A stretch of 64,000 nucleotides of DNA from an uncultured Oceanisphaera sp. (GTDB taxonomy: Bacteria; Pseudomonadota; Gammaproteobacteria; Enterobacterales; Aeromonadaceae), in contig NZ_CANLZU010000001.1 of NCBI RefSeq assembly GCF_947495715.1, forward strand, positions 124,001 to 188,000, written 5' to 3'. The position numbers and the translations under genes are program-made. The first letter of the stretch is position 1; each line of letters starts with the position of its first letter. Below, one piece after another: positions 34,792-43,424 of this stretch. The notes below the pieces were generated by a model. That model worked only from the letters and a program-made list of their open reading frames with translations, was not told the DNA's origin and searched no databases.

Positions 34792-35220
34792 TTAACGGGC
34801 GTTATTCTCGGCGGTAAGTTGCTTGCCGTCCAGTGCTTCCAGAATGGAACAGTGCTCGGCGCTTTCCAGGCCGCCACAGCAGGCGTCGGACAACTGGCGC
34901 AGCGAATCACGAAACTGCTCCAGCTCCCTGATCCGCTCTTCCACGTCGGTAATCTTGGCGTCGGCCACCGCCTTGACCTCGCGACAAGTCACCTTGCAGC
35001 TGCTGACCCTGAGCGACAGCAGCTCATCCACCTCTTTGAGAGTAAAGCCGACCCGCTTGCAGCGCAGAATGAAATGCAGCCGCCGCTTGTCTTCCTCGCT
35101 GTACAGCCGGTAGCCCGCCGGGGTACGCAGGCTCGGTGACAGCAAGCCTTCTTTCTCGTAAAAACGCAGGGTGTCGGCCTTCACCCCAAAGTGTTTGGCC
35201 AGCTCACCAATCCGAAACAT
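34792..35220 (-). CDS. zntR: Zn(II)-responsive MerR-family regulator
   Basis: 142 residues. MerR helix-turn-helix at the N terminus (MFRIGELAKHFGVKADTLRF). Metal ligands match ZntR: Cys79 on the dimer helix, Cys114-Cys115 (DACCGG) and Cys124 (EHCSILEAL); an additional Cys75 is present. The histidine usual at position 119 is Glu here, with His123 next to Cys124, so the second zinc site may be slightly rearranged. ZntR activates the zinc-export ATPase gene zntA, which is not in this window. No 19- or 20-bp-spacer promoter was recognised nearby. Confidence 0.88.
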   Translation of the reverse strand: MFRIGELAKHFGVKADTLRFYEKEGLLSPSLRTPAGYRLYSEEDKRRLHFILRCKRVGFTLKEVDELLSLRVSSCKVTCREVKAVADAKITDVEERIRELEQFRDSLRQLSDACCGGLESAEHCSILEALDGKQLTAENNAR

Positions 35221-35361
35221 TTGCTACTACTCCCTTCCCTGCCTGGCAGGTGCTGAAAACCGCGTTTCGTTACACATGAAATCTCTTGACACCAAAGCAA
35301 ATAGTCACACAAGCCATGGCAAAATACAGTAGAATATGCCGCCCGTTCTGGCGTACCAGGC

Positions 35362-35409
35362 GGTTTGGTAAAGTCGGCATTATGACCCGGTTGTCGATTT
35401 TACCAAACC
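35362..35409 (+). promoter_or_regulatory. 15-bp inverted repeat in the purH leader
   Basis: GGTTTGGTAAAGTCG (35362-35376) pairs with CGATTTTACCAAACC (35395-35409) at 14 of 15 positions, with an 18-nt loop containing TATGACCCGG. No U-run follows, so it is not a terminator. It ends 31 bases before the purH start codon and could be an mRNA leader structure or an operator. I see no PurR box in the 220 bp between zntR and purH. Confidence 0.5.
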
Positions 35410-35440
35410 CCCCGATTGATCGTTAAAGGAACGAGAACCC

Positions 35441-37024
35441 ATGGAAACTGCTCGACCCATTCGCCGTGCTCTGCTGAGTGTGTCCGACAAACACGGCATC
35501 GTCGCCTTCGCCCAGGGCCTGCACGCCCGCGGCGTAGAACTGCTGTCTACCGGTGGCACCGCCCGCCTGCTGGCCGAACAGGGCCTGCCGGTCACCGAAG
35601 TGTCCGACTATACCGGTTTTCCGGAAATGATGGACGGCCGGGTCAAGACCCTGCACCCCAAGGTACACGGCGGCATTCTCGGCCGTCGCGGTCAGGACGA
35701 CGCCATCATGGCCGAGCATGCCATCCAGCCCATCGACATGGTGGTGGTTAACCTCTACCCCTTCGCCAACACCGTGGCCAAGGCCGGTTGCACCCTCGAA
35801 GATGCGATCGAAAACATCGATATCGGTGGCCCGACCATGGTGCGCGCCGCCGCCAAGAACCACAACGACGTGGCCATAGTGGTCAACGCCGGCGATTACG
35901 ACCGCCTGCTGAGCGAAATGGATGCCGGCAACAACAGCCTGACCCAGGCCACCCGTTTCAGCCTGGCTATCGCCGCCTTCGAGCACACCGCCCAGTACGA
36001 CGGCATGATTGCCAACTACTTCGGCACCATGGTGCCGGCCTATCATGCGGCCAGCGAAGACTCCGCCTTCCCGCGCACCATCAACTACCAGTTCACCAAG
36101 AAGCAGGATCTGCGCTACGGCGAAAACAGCCACCAGAGCGCGGCCTTCTATGTGGAAAACGACATCGACGAAGCGTCCGTTGCCACCGCCACCCAGCTGC
36201 AGGGCAAGGAGCTGTCGTTCAACAACATCAATGATACCGATACCGCCCTGGAATGCGTGAAGGAATTCGACGTGCCGGCCTGTGTGATCGTCAAGCACGC
36301 CAACCCCTGTGGTGTGGCACTGGGCGATAACCTGCTGGAAGCCTACGATCGCGCCTACCAGACCGACCCGACTTCCGCCTTCGGTGGCATCATCGCCTTT
36401 AACCGCGAGCTGGACGAAGCCACGGCCAAGGCCATTGTCGAGCGCCAGTTTGTAGAAGTCATTATCGCCCCCGGCATCTCCGCCGAAGCCCGGGCCGTGG
36501 TGGCCGACAAGAAAAATGTGCGTCTGCTGGAATGCGGCCAGTGGGGCGCCAAGACCCAGGGCCGTGATATCAAGCGCGTCAACGGCGGTATTCTGGTGCA
36601 GGACCGGGATCAGGGCATGATCGATCTGGCCGATATCAAGGTAGTCAGCAAGCGCCAGCCCACCGAGGAAGAGCTGCAGGATCTGCTGTTCTGCTGGAAA
36701 GTGGCCAAGTACGTCAAGTCCAACGCCATCGTCTACGCCAAGGGTGCCCAGACCATCGGCGTGGGCGCCGGCCAGATGAGCCGCGTCTACTCGGCCAAAA
36801 TCGCCGGCATCAAGGCCGCCGATGAAGCTCTGAAGGTAGAAGGTTCGGTGATGGCGTCCGACGCTTTCTTCCCGTTCCGTGACGGCATCGACGCCGCCGC
36901 TGCCGCCGGTATCAGCTGTGTGATCCAGCCGGGTGGCTCCATGCGTGACGACGAAGTGATCCAGGCCGCCGACGAACACGGCATGACCATGGTCTTCACC
37001 GGCATGCGCCACTTCCGCCACTGA
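35441..37024 (+). CDS. purH: bifunctional AICAR formyltransferase/IMP cyclohydrolase
   Basis: 527 residues, full length. The N-terminal IMP cyclohydrolase domain (about 1-195, [52 protein letters not shown]) and the C-terminal AICAR transformylase domain ([42 protein letters not shown]) are intact. It catalyses the last two steps of IMP synthesis. In related bacteria purH and purD form an operon; here a 104-bp palindromic repeat sits in the 221-bp gap between them. The start follows AAAGGAACG. Confidence 0.98.
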   Translation: METARPIRRALLSVSDKHGIVAFAQGLHARGVELLSTGGTARLLAEQGLPVTEVSDYTGFPEMMDGRVKTLHPKVHGGILGRRGQDDAIMAEHAIQPIDMVVVNLYPFANTVAKAGCTLEDAIENIDIGGPTMVRAAAKNHNDVAIVVNAGDYDRLLSEMDAGNNSLTQATRFSLAIAAFEHTAQYDGMIANYFGTMVPAYHAASEDSAFPRTINYQFTKKQDLRYGENSHQSAAFYVENDIDEASVATATQLQGKELSFNNINDTDTALECVKEFDVPACVIVKHANPCGVALGDNLLEAYDRAYQTDPTSAFGGIIAFNRELDEATAKAIVERQFVEVIIAPGISAEARAVVADKKNVRLLECGQWGAKTQGRDIKRVNGGILVQDRDQGMIDLADIKVVSKRQPTEEELQDLLFCWKVAKYVKSNAIVYAKGAQTIGVGAGQMSRVYSAKIAGIKAADEALKVEGSVMASDAFFPFRDGIDAAAAAGISCVIQPGGSMRDDEVIQAADEHGMTMVFTGMRHFRH

Positions 37025-37066
37025 CAGGAAAGTACGGGCGGTGCTGCTGAGCGGTTGTTAGTTATC

Positions 37067-37170
37067 GGGGTAGGGGTATCTCACGCCGACACGCTTCAAG
37101 CACATCCCTGTGACGCTCGCACATGACGTCCCTGTCATGTGATGGTCGGCTTAGAGAGATCCCCTACCCC
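37067..37170. repeat. palindromic repeat between purH and purD (module A)
   Basis: The outer arms GGGGTAGGGG-T-ATCTC (37067-37082) and GAGATCCCCTACCCC (37156-37170) pair perfectly apart from one bulge. Inside, GCCGAC/GTCGGC pair, and the core is the hairpin ACATGACGTCCCTGTCATGT. The core sequence from CCGACACGCT onward matches the module at about 24458-24524, but the outer arms are unrelated in sequence. Confidence 0.75.
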
Positions 37171-37245
37171 TCTCTTACCGGCTGAGTGGCATTTTAAAGA
37201 CCCGTAGTTTCCTTCGTTTGCTTTGATAATTTTAAGGAACAGACC

Positions 37246-38535
37246 ATGAAGGTATTGGTAATCGGCGGTGGCGGTCGTGAACACGCCCTGGCCTGGAAAG
37301 CCGCCCAGTCTCCCAACGTCAGCCAGGTATTCGTGGCGCCCGGCAATGCCGGCACCGAGCTCGAACCCAGCCTGACCAACGTGGCCATTTCCGCCACCGA
37401 CATTCAGGATCTGCTGGCCTTCGCCAAAAAAGAACAGGTCGGCCTCACCATCGTCGGCCCCGAAGCCCCGCTGGTAGCCGGTGTGGTCGACGCCTTCGAA
37501 GCCGACGGCATGACCATCTTCGGCCCCAGTGCGGCCGCGGCCCAGCTGGAAGGCTCCAAGGCCTTCACCAAGGACTTTCTGGCTCGCCAGCAGATTCCCA
37601 GCGCCGACTATCAGAACTTCACCCAGGTGGAGCCGGCGCTGGAATACCTGCGCGAGAAAGGCGCCCCCATCGTGGTCAAGGCCGACGGCCTGGCCGCCGG
37701 CAAGGGCGTGATCGTGGCCATGACGCTGGAAGAAGCCGAAGCCGCGGTACGCGACATGCTGGCCGGCAATGCCTTCGGCGACGCCGGCAGCCGGGTGGTG
37801 ATCGAGGAGTTTCTCGACGGTGAAGAAGCCTCTTTCATCGTGATGGTCGACGGCGAGCATGTGCTGCCGATGGCCACCAGCCAGGATCACAAGCGCGTCG
37901 GCGACGGTGATACCGGCCCCAACACCGGTGGCATGGGCGCCTACAGCCCGGCCCCGGTGGTGACGCAGGAAATCCATGATCGCATCATGGAACAGGTGAT
38001 CATGCCGACCGTGCGTGGCATGGCGGAAGAAGGCCATGTTTACAAGGGCTTCCTCTATGCCGGCCTGATGATCGACAAGGCCGGTCAGCCCAAGGTGATC
38101 GAGTTCAACTGCCGCTTCGGCGATCCGGAAACCCAGCCGATCATGCTGCGTTTGCAGTCCGATCTGGTGGCACTGTGCCTGGCCGGTTGCAAGGGTGAGC
38201 TGAACACGGTGACCGCCGACTTCGACCCCCGCGCCTCCGTGGGCGTGGTGCTGGCCGCCGGTGGCTATCCCGGCCACTACCGTCAGAATGATGTCATCAC
38301 CGGCATTCCGGCCGAAACCGATGTCGCCAAGGTGTTTCACGCCGGTACCAAGTTCAAGGACGGCGAGCTGGTTACCTCCGGCGGCCGGGTGCTGTGCGCC
38401 ACCGCCCTGGGCAACACCGTGACCGAGGCCCAGGCCAACGCCTACGTCGCCGCCCGCCAGATTGAGTGGCAAGGTGTATTCTGCCGCAGCGATATCGCCT
38501 ATCGCGCCATCGCCCGCGAGCAGCAGCAGCAATAA
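37246..38535 (+). CDS. purD: phosphoribosylamine-glycine ligase (GAR synthetase)
   Basis: 429 residues of the ATP-grasp GARS enzyme: MKVLVIGGGGREHALAWKAA at the N terminus, VGPEAPLVAGVVDAFEADG, KADGLAAGKGVIVAMTLEEA (ATP loop), DHKRVGDGDTGPNTGGMGAY, and FNCRFGDPETQPIMLRLQSD with Mg2+-binding residues. Second step of purine synthesis. The ATG follows AAGGAAC. Transcription ends at the strong terminator 27 bp downstream. Confidence 0.98.
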   Translation: MKVLVIGGGGREHALAWKAAQSPNVSQVFVAPGNAGTELEPSLTNVAISATDIQDLLAFAKKEQVGLTIVGPEAPLVAGVVDAFEADGMTIFGPSAAAAQLEGSKAFTKDFLARQQIPSADYQNFTQVEPALEYLREKGAPIVVKADGLAAGKGVIVAMTLEEAEAAVRDMLAGNAFGDAGSRVVIEEFLDGEEASFIVMVDGEHVLPMATSQDHKRVGDGDTGPNTGGMGAYSPAPVVTQEIHDRIMEQVIMPTVRGMAEEGHVYKGFLYAGLMIDKAGQPKVIEFNCRFGDPETQPIMLRLQSDLVALCLAGCKGELNTVTADFDPRASVGVVLAAGGYPGHYRQNDVITGIPAETDVAKVFHAGTKFKDGELVTSGGRVLCATALGNTVTEAQANAYVAARQIEWQGVFCRSDIAYRAIAREQQQQ

Positions 38536-38561
38536 GCGTCACCCGCTGAACGTCAGGTACC

Positions 38562-38589
38562 AAAAAGAGGCCATCCGGCCTCTTTTTTT
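38562..38589 (+). terminator. terminator of purD
   Basis: AAAAAGAGGCC, loop ATCC, GGCCTCTTTTTTT: an 11-bp perfect stem with a U-run. Confidence 0.95.
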
Positions 38590-38721
38590 ATTGGTCGATC
38601 CGGCTCAAGCAACAAGGGCAGTCGGCACCAGCTTGCATGAAAACCGCCTACTCTCTAATCAGGTGCCAGTTGCGATTCTGTAACGCATCTATTCGGCAAT
38701 CAACCTTCAAGGAGAGGAGCT

Positions 38722-39090
38722 ATGTTCAAGCAAGCACTGATCGGTTTAACCCTGGCCGTCAGCCTGCAGGCACTGGCGGCGCCGGTGCAGATGGCCGATA
38801 CCCCGGAGGGAGCAATACTGACCAACGACGTCGGCATGAGCCTGTATGTGTTCGATAAAGACCAGGCCGGAATGAGTAACTGCAACGACAGCTGTGCCGA
38901 TAACTGGCCACCGTTGGCCGCCACCGCCGATGATCAGGCCGACGGCGACTACGGCATAGTGACCCGGGCCGATGGCATCCTGCAGTGGAGCTACAAGGGA
39001 CAGCCGCTGTACCTGTGGAAACAAGACATGCAAGCGGGTGATATGTCGGGAGATGGCAAGTTCGGTGTCTGGCATCTGGCCAGGCCCTGA
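38722..39090 (+). CDS. secreted Lipoprotein_15 (COG4315) family protein
   Basis: 122 residues. Signal peptide about 1-19, ending LQALAA. The mature part has two copies of the COG4315 unit: GAILTNDVGMSLYVFDKDQA with CNDSCADNWPPL, then GILQWSYKGQPLYLWKQDMQ with GDGKFGVWHLARP. The typical lipobox cysteine is absent, so it is probably periplasmic rather than lipidated. Function unknown; members are widespread in envelope stress contexts. GGAGAGG precedes the start, and a terminator follows immediately, so it is monocistronic. Confidence 0.87.
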   Translation: MFKQALIGLTLAVSLQALAAPVQMADTPEGAILTNDVGMSLYVFDKDQAGMSNCNDSCADNWPPLAATADDQADGDYGIVTRADGILQWSYKGQPLYLWKQDMQAGDMSGDGKFGVWHLARP

Positions 39091-39092
39091 AG

Positions 39093-39122
39093 AAAAAGAG
39101 CCGCTTAAGCGGCTCTTTTTTC
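39093..39122. terminator. bidirectional terminator
   Basis: AAAAAGAGCCGC and its perfect complement to TTTTT form a palindrome with a TTAA centre, serving the COG4315 gene on the plus strand and the chelatase gene (stop at 39136) on the minus strand. Confidence 0.93.
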
Positions 39123-39135
39123 GTTCGGGAATCGA

Positions 39136-39492
39136 TTAAAGCTGTTGCCCCAGCCAGTCGGCAAACCCCGGCAGGGCACCGAGATGGGGCAACAGAGTCA
39201 GATTGACGTCGGGATACTGCTCCCGCTTCTGTACCACCACCGAGGGCAGGTCATTGACCACATGCCGGCCTTCGGCCAGAAAATACGGGAACAAGGTGAT
39301 GTCTTTGGCACCGGCGGCTATCTGCTGGTCAATCGCCTGATCCAGAGCAGGCTCGGCCAGCTCCCAGAACGCATGAGTCATCAGCTCGAAGCGCCCGGCC
39401 ATGGTCGCCGTCAGACTTTGGGCAAACGCCGCAATTTCTTCGTTGGCCGCTGCCCGGCGGCTGCCGTGGGCAACCAGAATAAATCCCTTCAT
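39136..39492 (-). CDS. single-domain CbiX/SirB-type chelatase-like protein
   Basis: 118 residues from ATG 39492 (GCAGGAGTAAC upstream). One CbiX domain with the metal-chelating histidine in FILVAHGSR, HAFWELAEP, and LFPYFLAEGRHVVNDLP holding the second histidine. Short CbiX proteins dimerise and insert Co2+ or Fe2+ into sirohydrochlorin. No other cobalamin or sirohaem gene is near. The start overlaps the stop of the gene at 39489-39917 by four bases (ATGA), so the two are translationally coupled and may act together. Confidence 0.88.
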   Translation of the reverse strand: MKGFILVAHGSRRAAANEEIAAFAQSLTATMAGRFELMTHAFWELAEPALDQAIDQQIAAGAKDITLFPYFLAEGRHVVNDLPSVVVQKREQYPDVNLTLLPHLGALPGFADWLGQQL

Positions 39493-39917
39493 GTTACTCC
39501 TGCTTTTCGCTGTACCCGCGGCGCCTGAGCCGCCAGTACGTCCACACAATAATCCCAGCTCGCAATGCGATAATGCTGAATATCTTCATCCAGATGCGTG
39601 CCCTGACTCTGCTGGTGAAACCAGGTCAGAAAACGAGAGGGGGTAATCAACTGGATCTGACTGTCGCTGTCAGTTTCGTCATCGTCCATAAAATCCAGCA
39701 CATCGGCACCTTCGAGCACTCGATAGCCAAACAGATGATCAAATCTCAGCTGGTAGATAACCTGAGGCGGGGTGTCGATGTCGGTGGGCATGCCCATCGA
39801 CAGCACCAGTTGGCCATTCCACACATTCTGATGCAGTTCGGTCAGCATCAGACCCTTGGTCAAGCCTCGGGCACCGGCCCATGGCGTTGCCACCTGTCGA
39901 ATCGCGTTCACTTCCAT
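39489..39917 (-). CDS. conserved-looking protein coupled to the chelatase gene, unknown
   Basis: 142 residues from the second of two adjacent ATGs (39917), which gives better spacing from GGGAGG. No signal peptide and no transmembrane segment. It has a beta-rich middle (ELHQNVWNGQLVLSMGMPTD, VIYQLRFDHLFGYRVLEGAD), an acidic segment (DFMDDDETDSDSQ) and a helical C terminus with HYRIASWDYCVDVLA. I recognise no family. Translational coupling to a tetrapyrrole chelatase is the only hint of role. The sequence is soluble and coding-like, with base use matching its neighbours. Confidence 0.75.
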   Translation of the reverse strand: MEVNAIRQVATPWAGARGLTKGLMLTELHQNVWNGQLVLSMGMPTDIDTPPQVIYQLRFDHLFGYRVLEGADVLDFMDDDETDSDSQIQLITPSRFLTWFHQQSQGTHLDEDIQHYRIASWDYCVDVLAAQAPRVQRKAGVT

Positions 39918-39988
39918 CATAGCCTCCCTTGAGCGGGAACAGACTCGCTTCAGTTATAACAATCGAAGGACAAGAGGAGCAAGCAGAG

Positions 39989-40017
39989 AATAAAAAAACC
40001 CGGCGAAAGCCGGGTTT
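39989..40017 (-). terminator. terminator of hupA
   Basis: On the minus strand AAACCCGGC, loop TTTC, GCCGGGTTT and then TTTTATTC, eight bases past the hupA stop. Confidence 0.93.
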
Positions 40018-40025
40018 GGAAGCTG

Positions 40026-40298
40026 TTACTTGATGGCGTCTTTCAGCGCCTTGCCGGCTACGAAAGCGGGCACATTGGCGGCGGCAATCTGGATTTCGTT
40101 GCCGGTCTGGGGGTTACGACCGGTACGAGCTGCGCGATGGTTTACCTTGAAAGTACCAAAACCAACCAATTGCACCGGATCGCCTTCTTTCAGACTTTGG
40201 GTGATACCGTTCAGTACTTCTTCCAGTGCTGCCTTGGCCTGAGCCTTGCTCAAATCTGCCTTGGCGGCAATTGCATCGACAAGCTGAGTCTTGTTCAT
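40026..40298 (-). CDS. hupA: DNA-binding protein HU-alpha
   Basis: 90 residues from ATG 40298, the normal HU length; a 16-codon upstream extension is not family-like. Whole-protein match to [72 protein letters not shown] nucleoid-associated dimer bending DNA through its beta arms. Its location soon after purHD resembles the enterobacterial purHD-hupA region, supporting the alpha assignment. The 287 bp upstream to the next gene hold its promoter region; no other structure stood out. Confidence 0.96.
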   Translation of the reverse strand: MNKTQLVDAIAAKADLSKAQAKAALEEVLNGITQSLKEGDPVQLVGFGTFKVNHRAARTGRNPQTGNEIQIAAANVPAFVAGKALKDAIK

Positions 40299-40585
40299 AG
40301 GGGATCCTTTCTCACTTGGCATTAAGCGGTTGCCCACTCTATTCAAATTTCAGGCTCAAGCAAAGCCTTTGTCTTGAGGCCAAATATCAAGTGCCGTTGT
40401 TTTGTTCAGAAACTGCGGAAAACATCACATTACCGCAAGGAAAAGTGCCTGTGGCCTGCGGCGACAAACGACAACAGCATAGCCGACCCCTTTCGTGACT
40501 ACCAGAGTGCTCACCGGTATTCGGCACAAAACACGGAGGATGCTGCTGCAAAATACCGCCGCCGGCCCTCATCGATTTCTCGAAT

Positions 40586-41449
40586 TCAGGACTCAAGATC
40601 CTTGATCACCACGGTGGAGTCGCAGCGACCATGACCGTCGGCCAGCAGTTTTTCATATACCTGATGCACATGTTCGGTCAGCGGCAGCGTCAGCCCCTGC
40701 TGTTCGGCCTCGTCCAGACAGATGCCCAGATCCTTGTGCATCCACTGGGCGGCAAAACCGAAATCGAACTTGCCTTCGGCCATGGTCTGGGCCCGGTTCT
40801 GCAACTGCCAGCTCTGGGCGGCACCACCGGCCAGCACGTCGATCAGGGTAGGAATGTCCAGCCCGGCCTTTTTGGCGATCATCAAGCCTTCGGCAATGCC
40901 CTGCACCGCGCCAATCACGCAAATCTGGTTCACCATCTTGCAGCGCTGACCGGCCCCCACCGAGCCCAGTCGGGTCACTTTTTTGCCATAGGCCGCCAGC
41001 ACCGGCGAGGCGTCGGCCACATCCGCCTCGGCGCCGCCCACCATGACCGTCAGGGCGCCGTTTTCTGCGCCCAGCTGGCCACCGGACACCGGCGCATCGA
41101 TGAAGCGGGCACCGGCTTTATTCGCCGCCACCGCCAGCTCTTCGGCCAGCATGGCCGAGGTAGTGGTGTGATCCACCAACAGCGCCCCCGCCTTGATGCC
41201 GGCCAGCACGCCGTCATCGCCATACACCACGGCACGCACGTCGTCGTCGTTGCCGACGCACAGCATCACCATATCGGCATCTTTGGCGGCCAGCGCCGGT
41301 GTCGCGCCGCGGGTGCCGCCATGACGGGACACCCAGTCGGCCGCCTTGTCTGCATTGCGGTTATAAACGCACACCTGGTGCCCGGCCTGCTGCAGATGCC
41401 CCGCCATGGGAAAGCCCATCACGCCCAGTCCGATAAATGCCAGTTTCAT
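40586..41449 (-). CDS. beta-hydroxyacid dehydrogenase (tartronate semialdehyde / 3-hydroxyisobutyrate family)
   Basis: 287 residues. N-terminal Rossmann fold with GLGVMGFPMAGHL, DHTTTSAMLA and FIDAPVSGGQLGAENGALTV, the substrate-binding family signature, and the catalytic lysine Lys171 in GQRCKMVNQ. The all-helical C-terminal domain ends with HGRCDSTVVIKDLES. It reduces or oxidises short 3-hydroxyacids with NAD(P). Glyoxylate-pathway genes (gcl, hyi) and valine-degradation genes are absent nearby, so I do not choose between GarR-like and MmsB-like roles. It appears monocistronic. Confidence 0.87.
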   Translation of the reverse strand: MKLAFIGLGVMGFPMAGHLQQAGHQVCVYNRNADKAADWVSRHGGTRGATPALAAKDADMVMLCVGNDDDVRAVVYGDDGVLAGIKAGALLVDHTTTSAMLAEELAVAANKAGARFIDAPVSGGQLGAENGALTVMVGGAEADVADASPVLAAYGKKVTRLGSVGAGQRCKMVNQICVIGAVQGIAEGLMIAKKAGLDIPTLIDVLAGGAAQSWQLQNRAQTMAEGKFDFGFAAQWMHKDLGICLDEAEQQGLTLPLTEHVHQVYEKLLADGHGRCDSTVVIKDLES

Positions 41450-41830
41450 TATCTTTACTCCCCGTCTTGTTAACCAATATCTATATAGCCATCAATAATG
41501 GCCGAAAGCATAACGCAGCCTTTCCAATAAAGTCACACTCAGGCTACGGCTCTTTCCTTCCATAACGCTTGATAGGGCCGCCCAGCACAAAACCAGACGA
41601 TAAATTTGATTATTTATTCAAAAACAGACAATAAAACCAGAAGAAAATGGTAATAAATTCAAATTTAATAACTAAATATAAACAACAGGCAACATAAAAC
41701 ACCATTTTATTACTAAAAAAAAAGACAAAAAAACATAACTTTGCAATAATCCCGCTCGTTACATGGATTTAACCTGGATCGCTGAACAAATATTGTGCTG
41801 CGACACCAACACTTTTCAGTAAGAGGGACT
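41450..41830. other. AT-rich intergenic region between two divergent genes
   Basis: 381 bp with no supported gene. 41590-41740 is unusually AT-rich for this genome, with long A runs, and lies directly upstream of nhaC, where its promoter is expected. No clear inverted repeat was found. Confidence 0.6.
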
Positions 41831-43294
41831 ATGAATAACAACACTCCGAAAATACCCTTTGCCATGGCGATGCTGCCTATTATCCTGATGGTTGGTGCCA
41901 TGCTGGTCACCATTGTCATCTTTGAAGGCAGCCCCCATATACCGCTCGCATTTGGCACCACTGTTGCCGCTCTGGTGGCCTGGAAGCATGGCTACAAATG
42001 GCAACAAATAGAAGACAGCATCTACAGCGGCATCAAGCTGGCGCTGCCGGCCGTGGTCATTATCATGCTGGTGGGTGTTGCCATCGGCGCCTGGATTGGT
42101 GGTGGTATTGTCGCCAGCATGATTTATTACGGGCTGCAGATACTTTCACCTTCTTTGTTCCTGGTCTCCATTACCCTGATCTGTGCCGTCGTGTCCATCG
42201 CCATCGGTAGTTCCTGGTCAACCATGGGTACCATCGGCATCGCCGGCATGGGGATTGGCATCAGCATGGGGATCCCCGCTCCCATGGTGGCCGGCGCCGT
42301 GATTTCCGGCTCCTATTTCGGTGACAAGCTATCGCCCCTGTCCGACACCACCAACCTGGCCGCCGGCCTGACCGGCACCGACCTGTTCGAACATATCAAG
42401 CATATGCTCTATACCACCATTCCCGGCTTGCTGATTGCTCTGGCCGTGTACTGGTATCTGGGCCTGAGCTTCGGTGCAAGCGCCAGCGAATTCGAGAACA
42501 TCGCCACTACCATGGCCATATTGCAGGACAATTTTGTCATCTCCCCCTGGCTGCTGCTGATCCCGGTGTTCGTGATTGTCCTGGTCACCCGTAAGGTACC
42601 GGCGCTTCCGGCCCTGATCGTGGGTATTTCACTGGGTTTCCTCAGCCAGGTGTTCATCCAGGGTGGATCTGTCGCAGACGCGGTAAAGGCCCTGCAAGCC
42701 GGCTTCAGCATCGAAACCGGTAACGAGATGGTGGACGGCCTGTTCAACCGGGGTGGCCTGGAGTCAATGATGTATACGGTATCCATGACCATCGTTGCCA
42801 TGACCCTGGGCGGCGTGCTGGAAAACACCGGTATGCTGAAGGCCATTGTCGCCAAGATCCTCAGCAAGTCCCGCTCGGCCAAGAGCCTGATACCGACCAC
42901 CATCGCTTCCTGTTTCATGACCAATGCGACGTGCTCGGAGCAGTATATTTCCGTGGTGGTACCTTCCAGAATGTTTGCCGGCGCCTATAAAGAGAGAGGG
43001 CTGCACTCCAAGAACCTGTCTCGGGCCCTGGAAGACGGCGGCACCCTGACCTCGGTATTCATTCCCTGGAATACCTGCGGTGTCTTTATCCTGGCTACTC
43101 TGGGGGTTCATGCACTGGAATATGCCCCCTATGCGGTACTCAACTTCGCCGTTCCCCTGTTGTCCATCCTCTTCGCACTGACCGGTTTTTCCATCGTGAA
43201 ACTGAACAGCTCGGAGCAGGTGGCGGCTGGCGCCGATGACGTCACCACCACCAGCACGGAAGAACCGGGCATGATGCAGAAGGCCGGTCACTAA
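41831..43294 (+). CDS. nhaC: NhaC-family Na+/H+ antiporter
   Basis: 487 residues from ATG 41831 (AAGAGGGA upstream); an in-frame TTG at 41795 lacks a ribosome site. About eleven helices. NhaC marks: GVAIGAWIGGGIVASMIYYG, GSSWSTMGTIGIAGMGIGIS, GSYFGDKLSPLSDTTNLAAG and TNATCSEQYISVVVPSRMFA. NhaC exchangers can be Na+/H+ antiporters or malate/lactate-type exchangers. Terminator hairpins separate it from the racemase-family gene downstream, but the pairing with an amino-acid racemase suggests a possible amino-acid or organic-ion role rather than pure pH homeostasis (inference). Confidence 0.9.
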   Translation: MNNNTPKIPFAMAMLPIILMVGAMLVTIVIFEGSPHIPLAFGTTVAALVAWKHGYKWQQIEDSIYSGIKLALPAVVIIMLVGVAIGAWIGGGIVASMIYYGLQILSPSLFLVSITLICAVVSIAIGSSWSTMGTIGIAGMGIGISMGIPAPMVAGAVISGSYFGDKLSPLSDTTNLAAGLTGTDLFEHIKHMLYTTIPGLLIALAVYWYLGLSFGASASEFENIATTMAILQDNFVISPWLLLIPVFVIVLVTRKVPALPALIVGISLGFLSQVFIQGGSVADAVKALQAGFSIETGNEMVDGLFNRGGLESMMYTVSMTIVAMTLGGVLENTGMLKAIVAKILSKSRSAKSLIPTTIASCFMTNATCSEQYISVVVPSRMFAGAYKERGLHSKNLSRALEDGGTLTSVFIPWNTCGVFILATLGVHALEYAPYAVLNFAVPLLSILFALTGFSIVKLNSSEQVAAGADDVTTTSTEEPGMMQKAGH

Positions 43295-43304
43295 GGCTCA
43301 CCTC

Positions 43305-43377
43305 GCCGGCTCCGTTTATCCGGCGGAGCCGGCAATCAGGTATCGATTGACATGAGCAGGCCCCGGCCTGCTCTTTT
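43305..43377 (+). terminator. tandem hairpins ending the nhaC transcript
   Basis: The first stem, GCCGGCTCCG/CGGAGCCGGC (43305-43333), has no U-run. The second, GAGCAGGCC-CC-GGCCTGCTC (43354-43373), is followed by TTTT and is a clear rho-independent terminator. Confidence 0.85.
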
Positions 43378-43424
43378 CCATTTCAAGCCCGGCGAACGCC
43401 GCTACCTAGCAGGAACAGGGTAAA

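Noticed and set aside
35221..35440. PurR operator upstream of purH
   Set aside because: Nothing matches the 16-bp PurR palindrome acceptably; only the unrelated stem at 35362-35409 is present.
41795..41830. TTG start of nhaC twelve codons upstream
   Set aside because: No ribosome site, whereas the ATG at 41831 has AGAGGGA.
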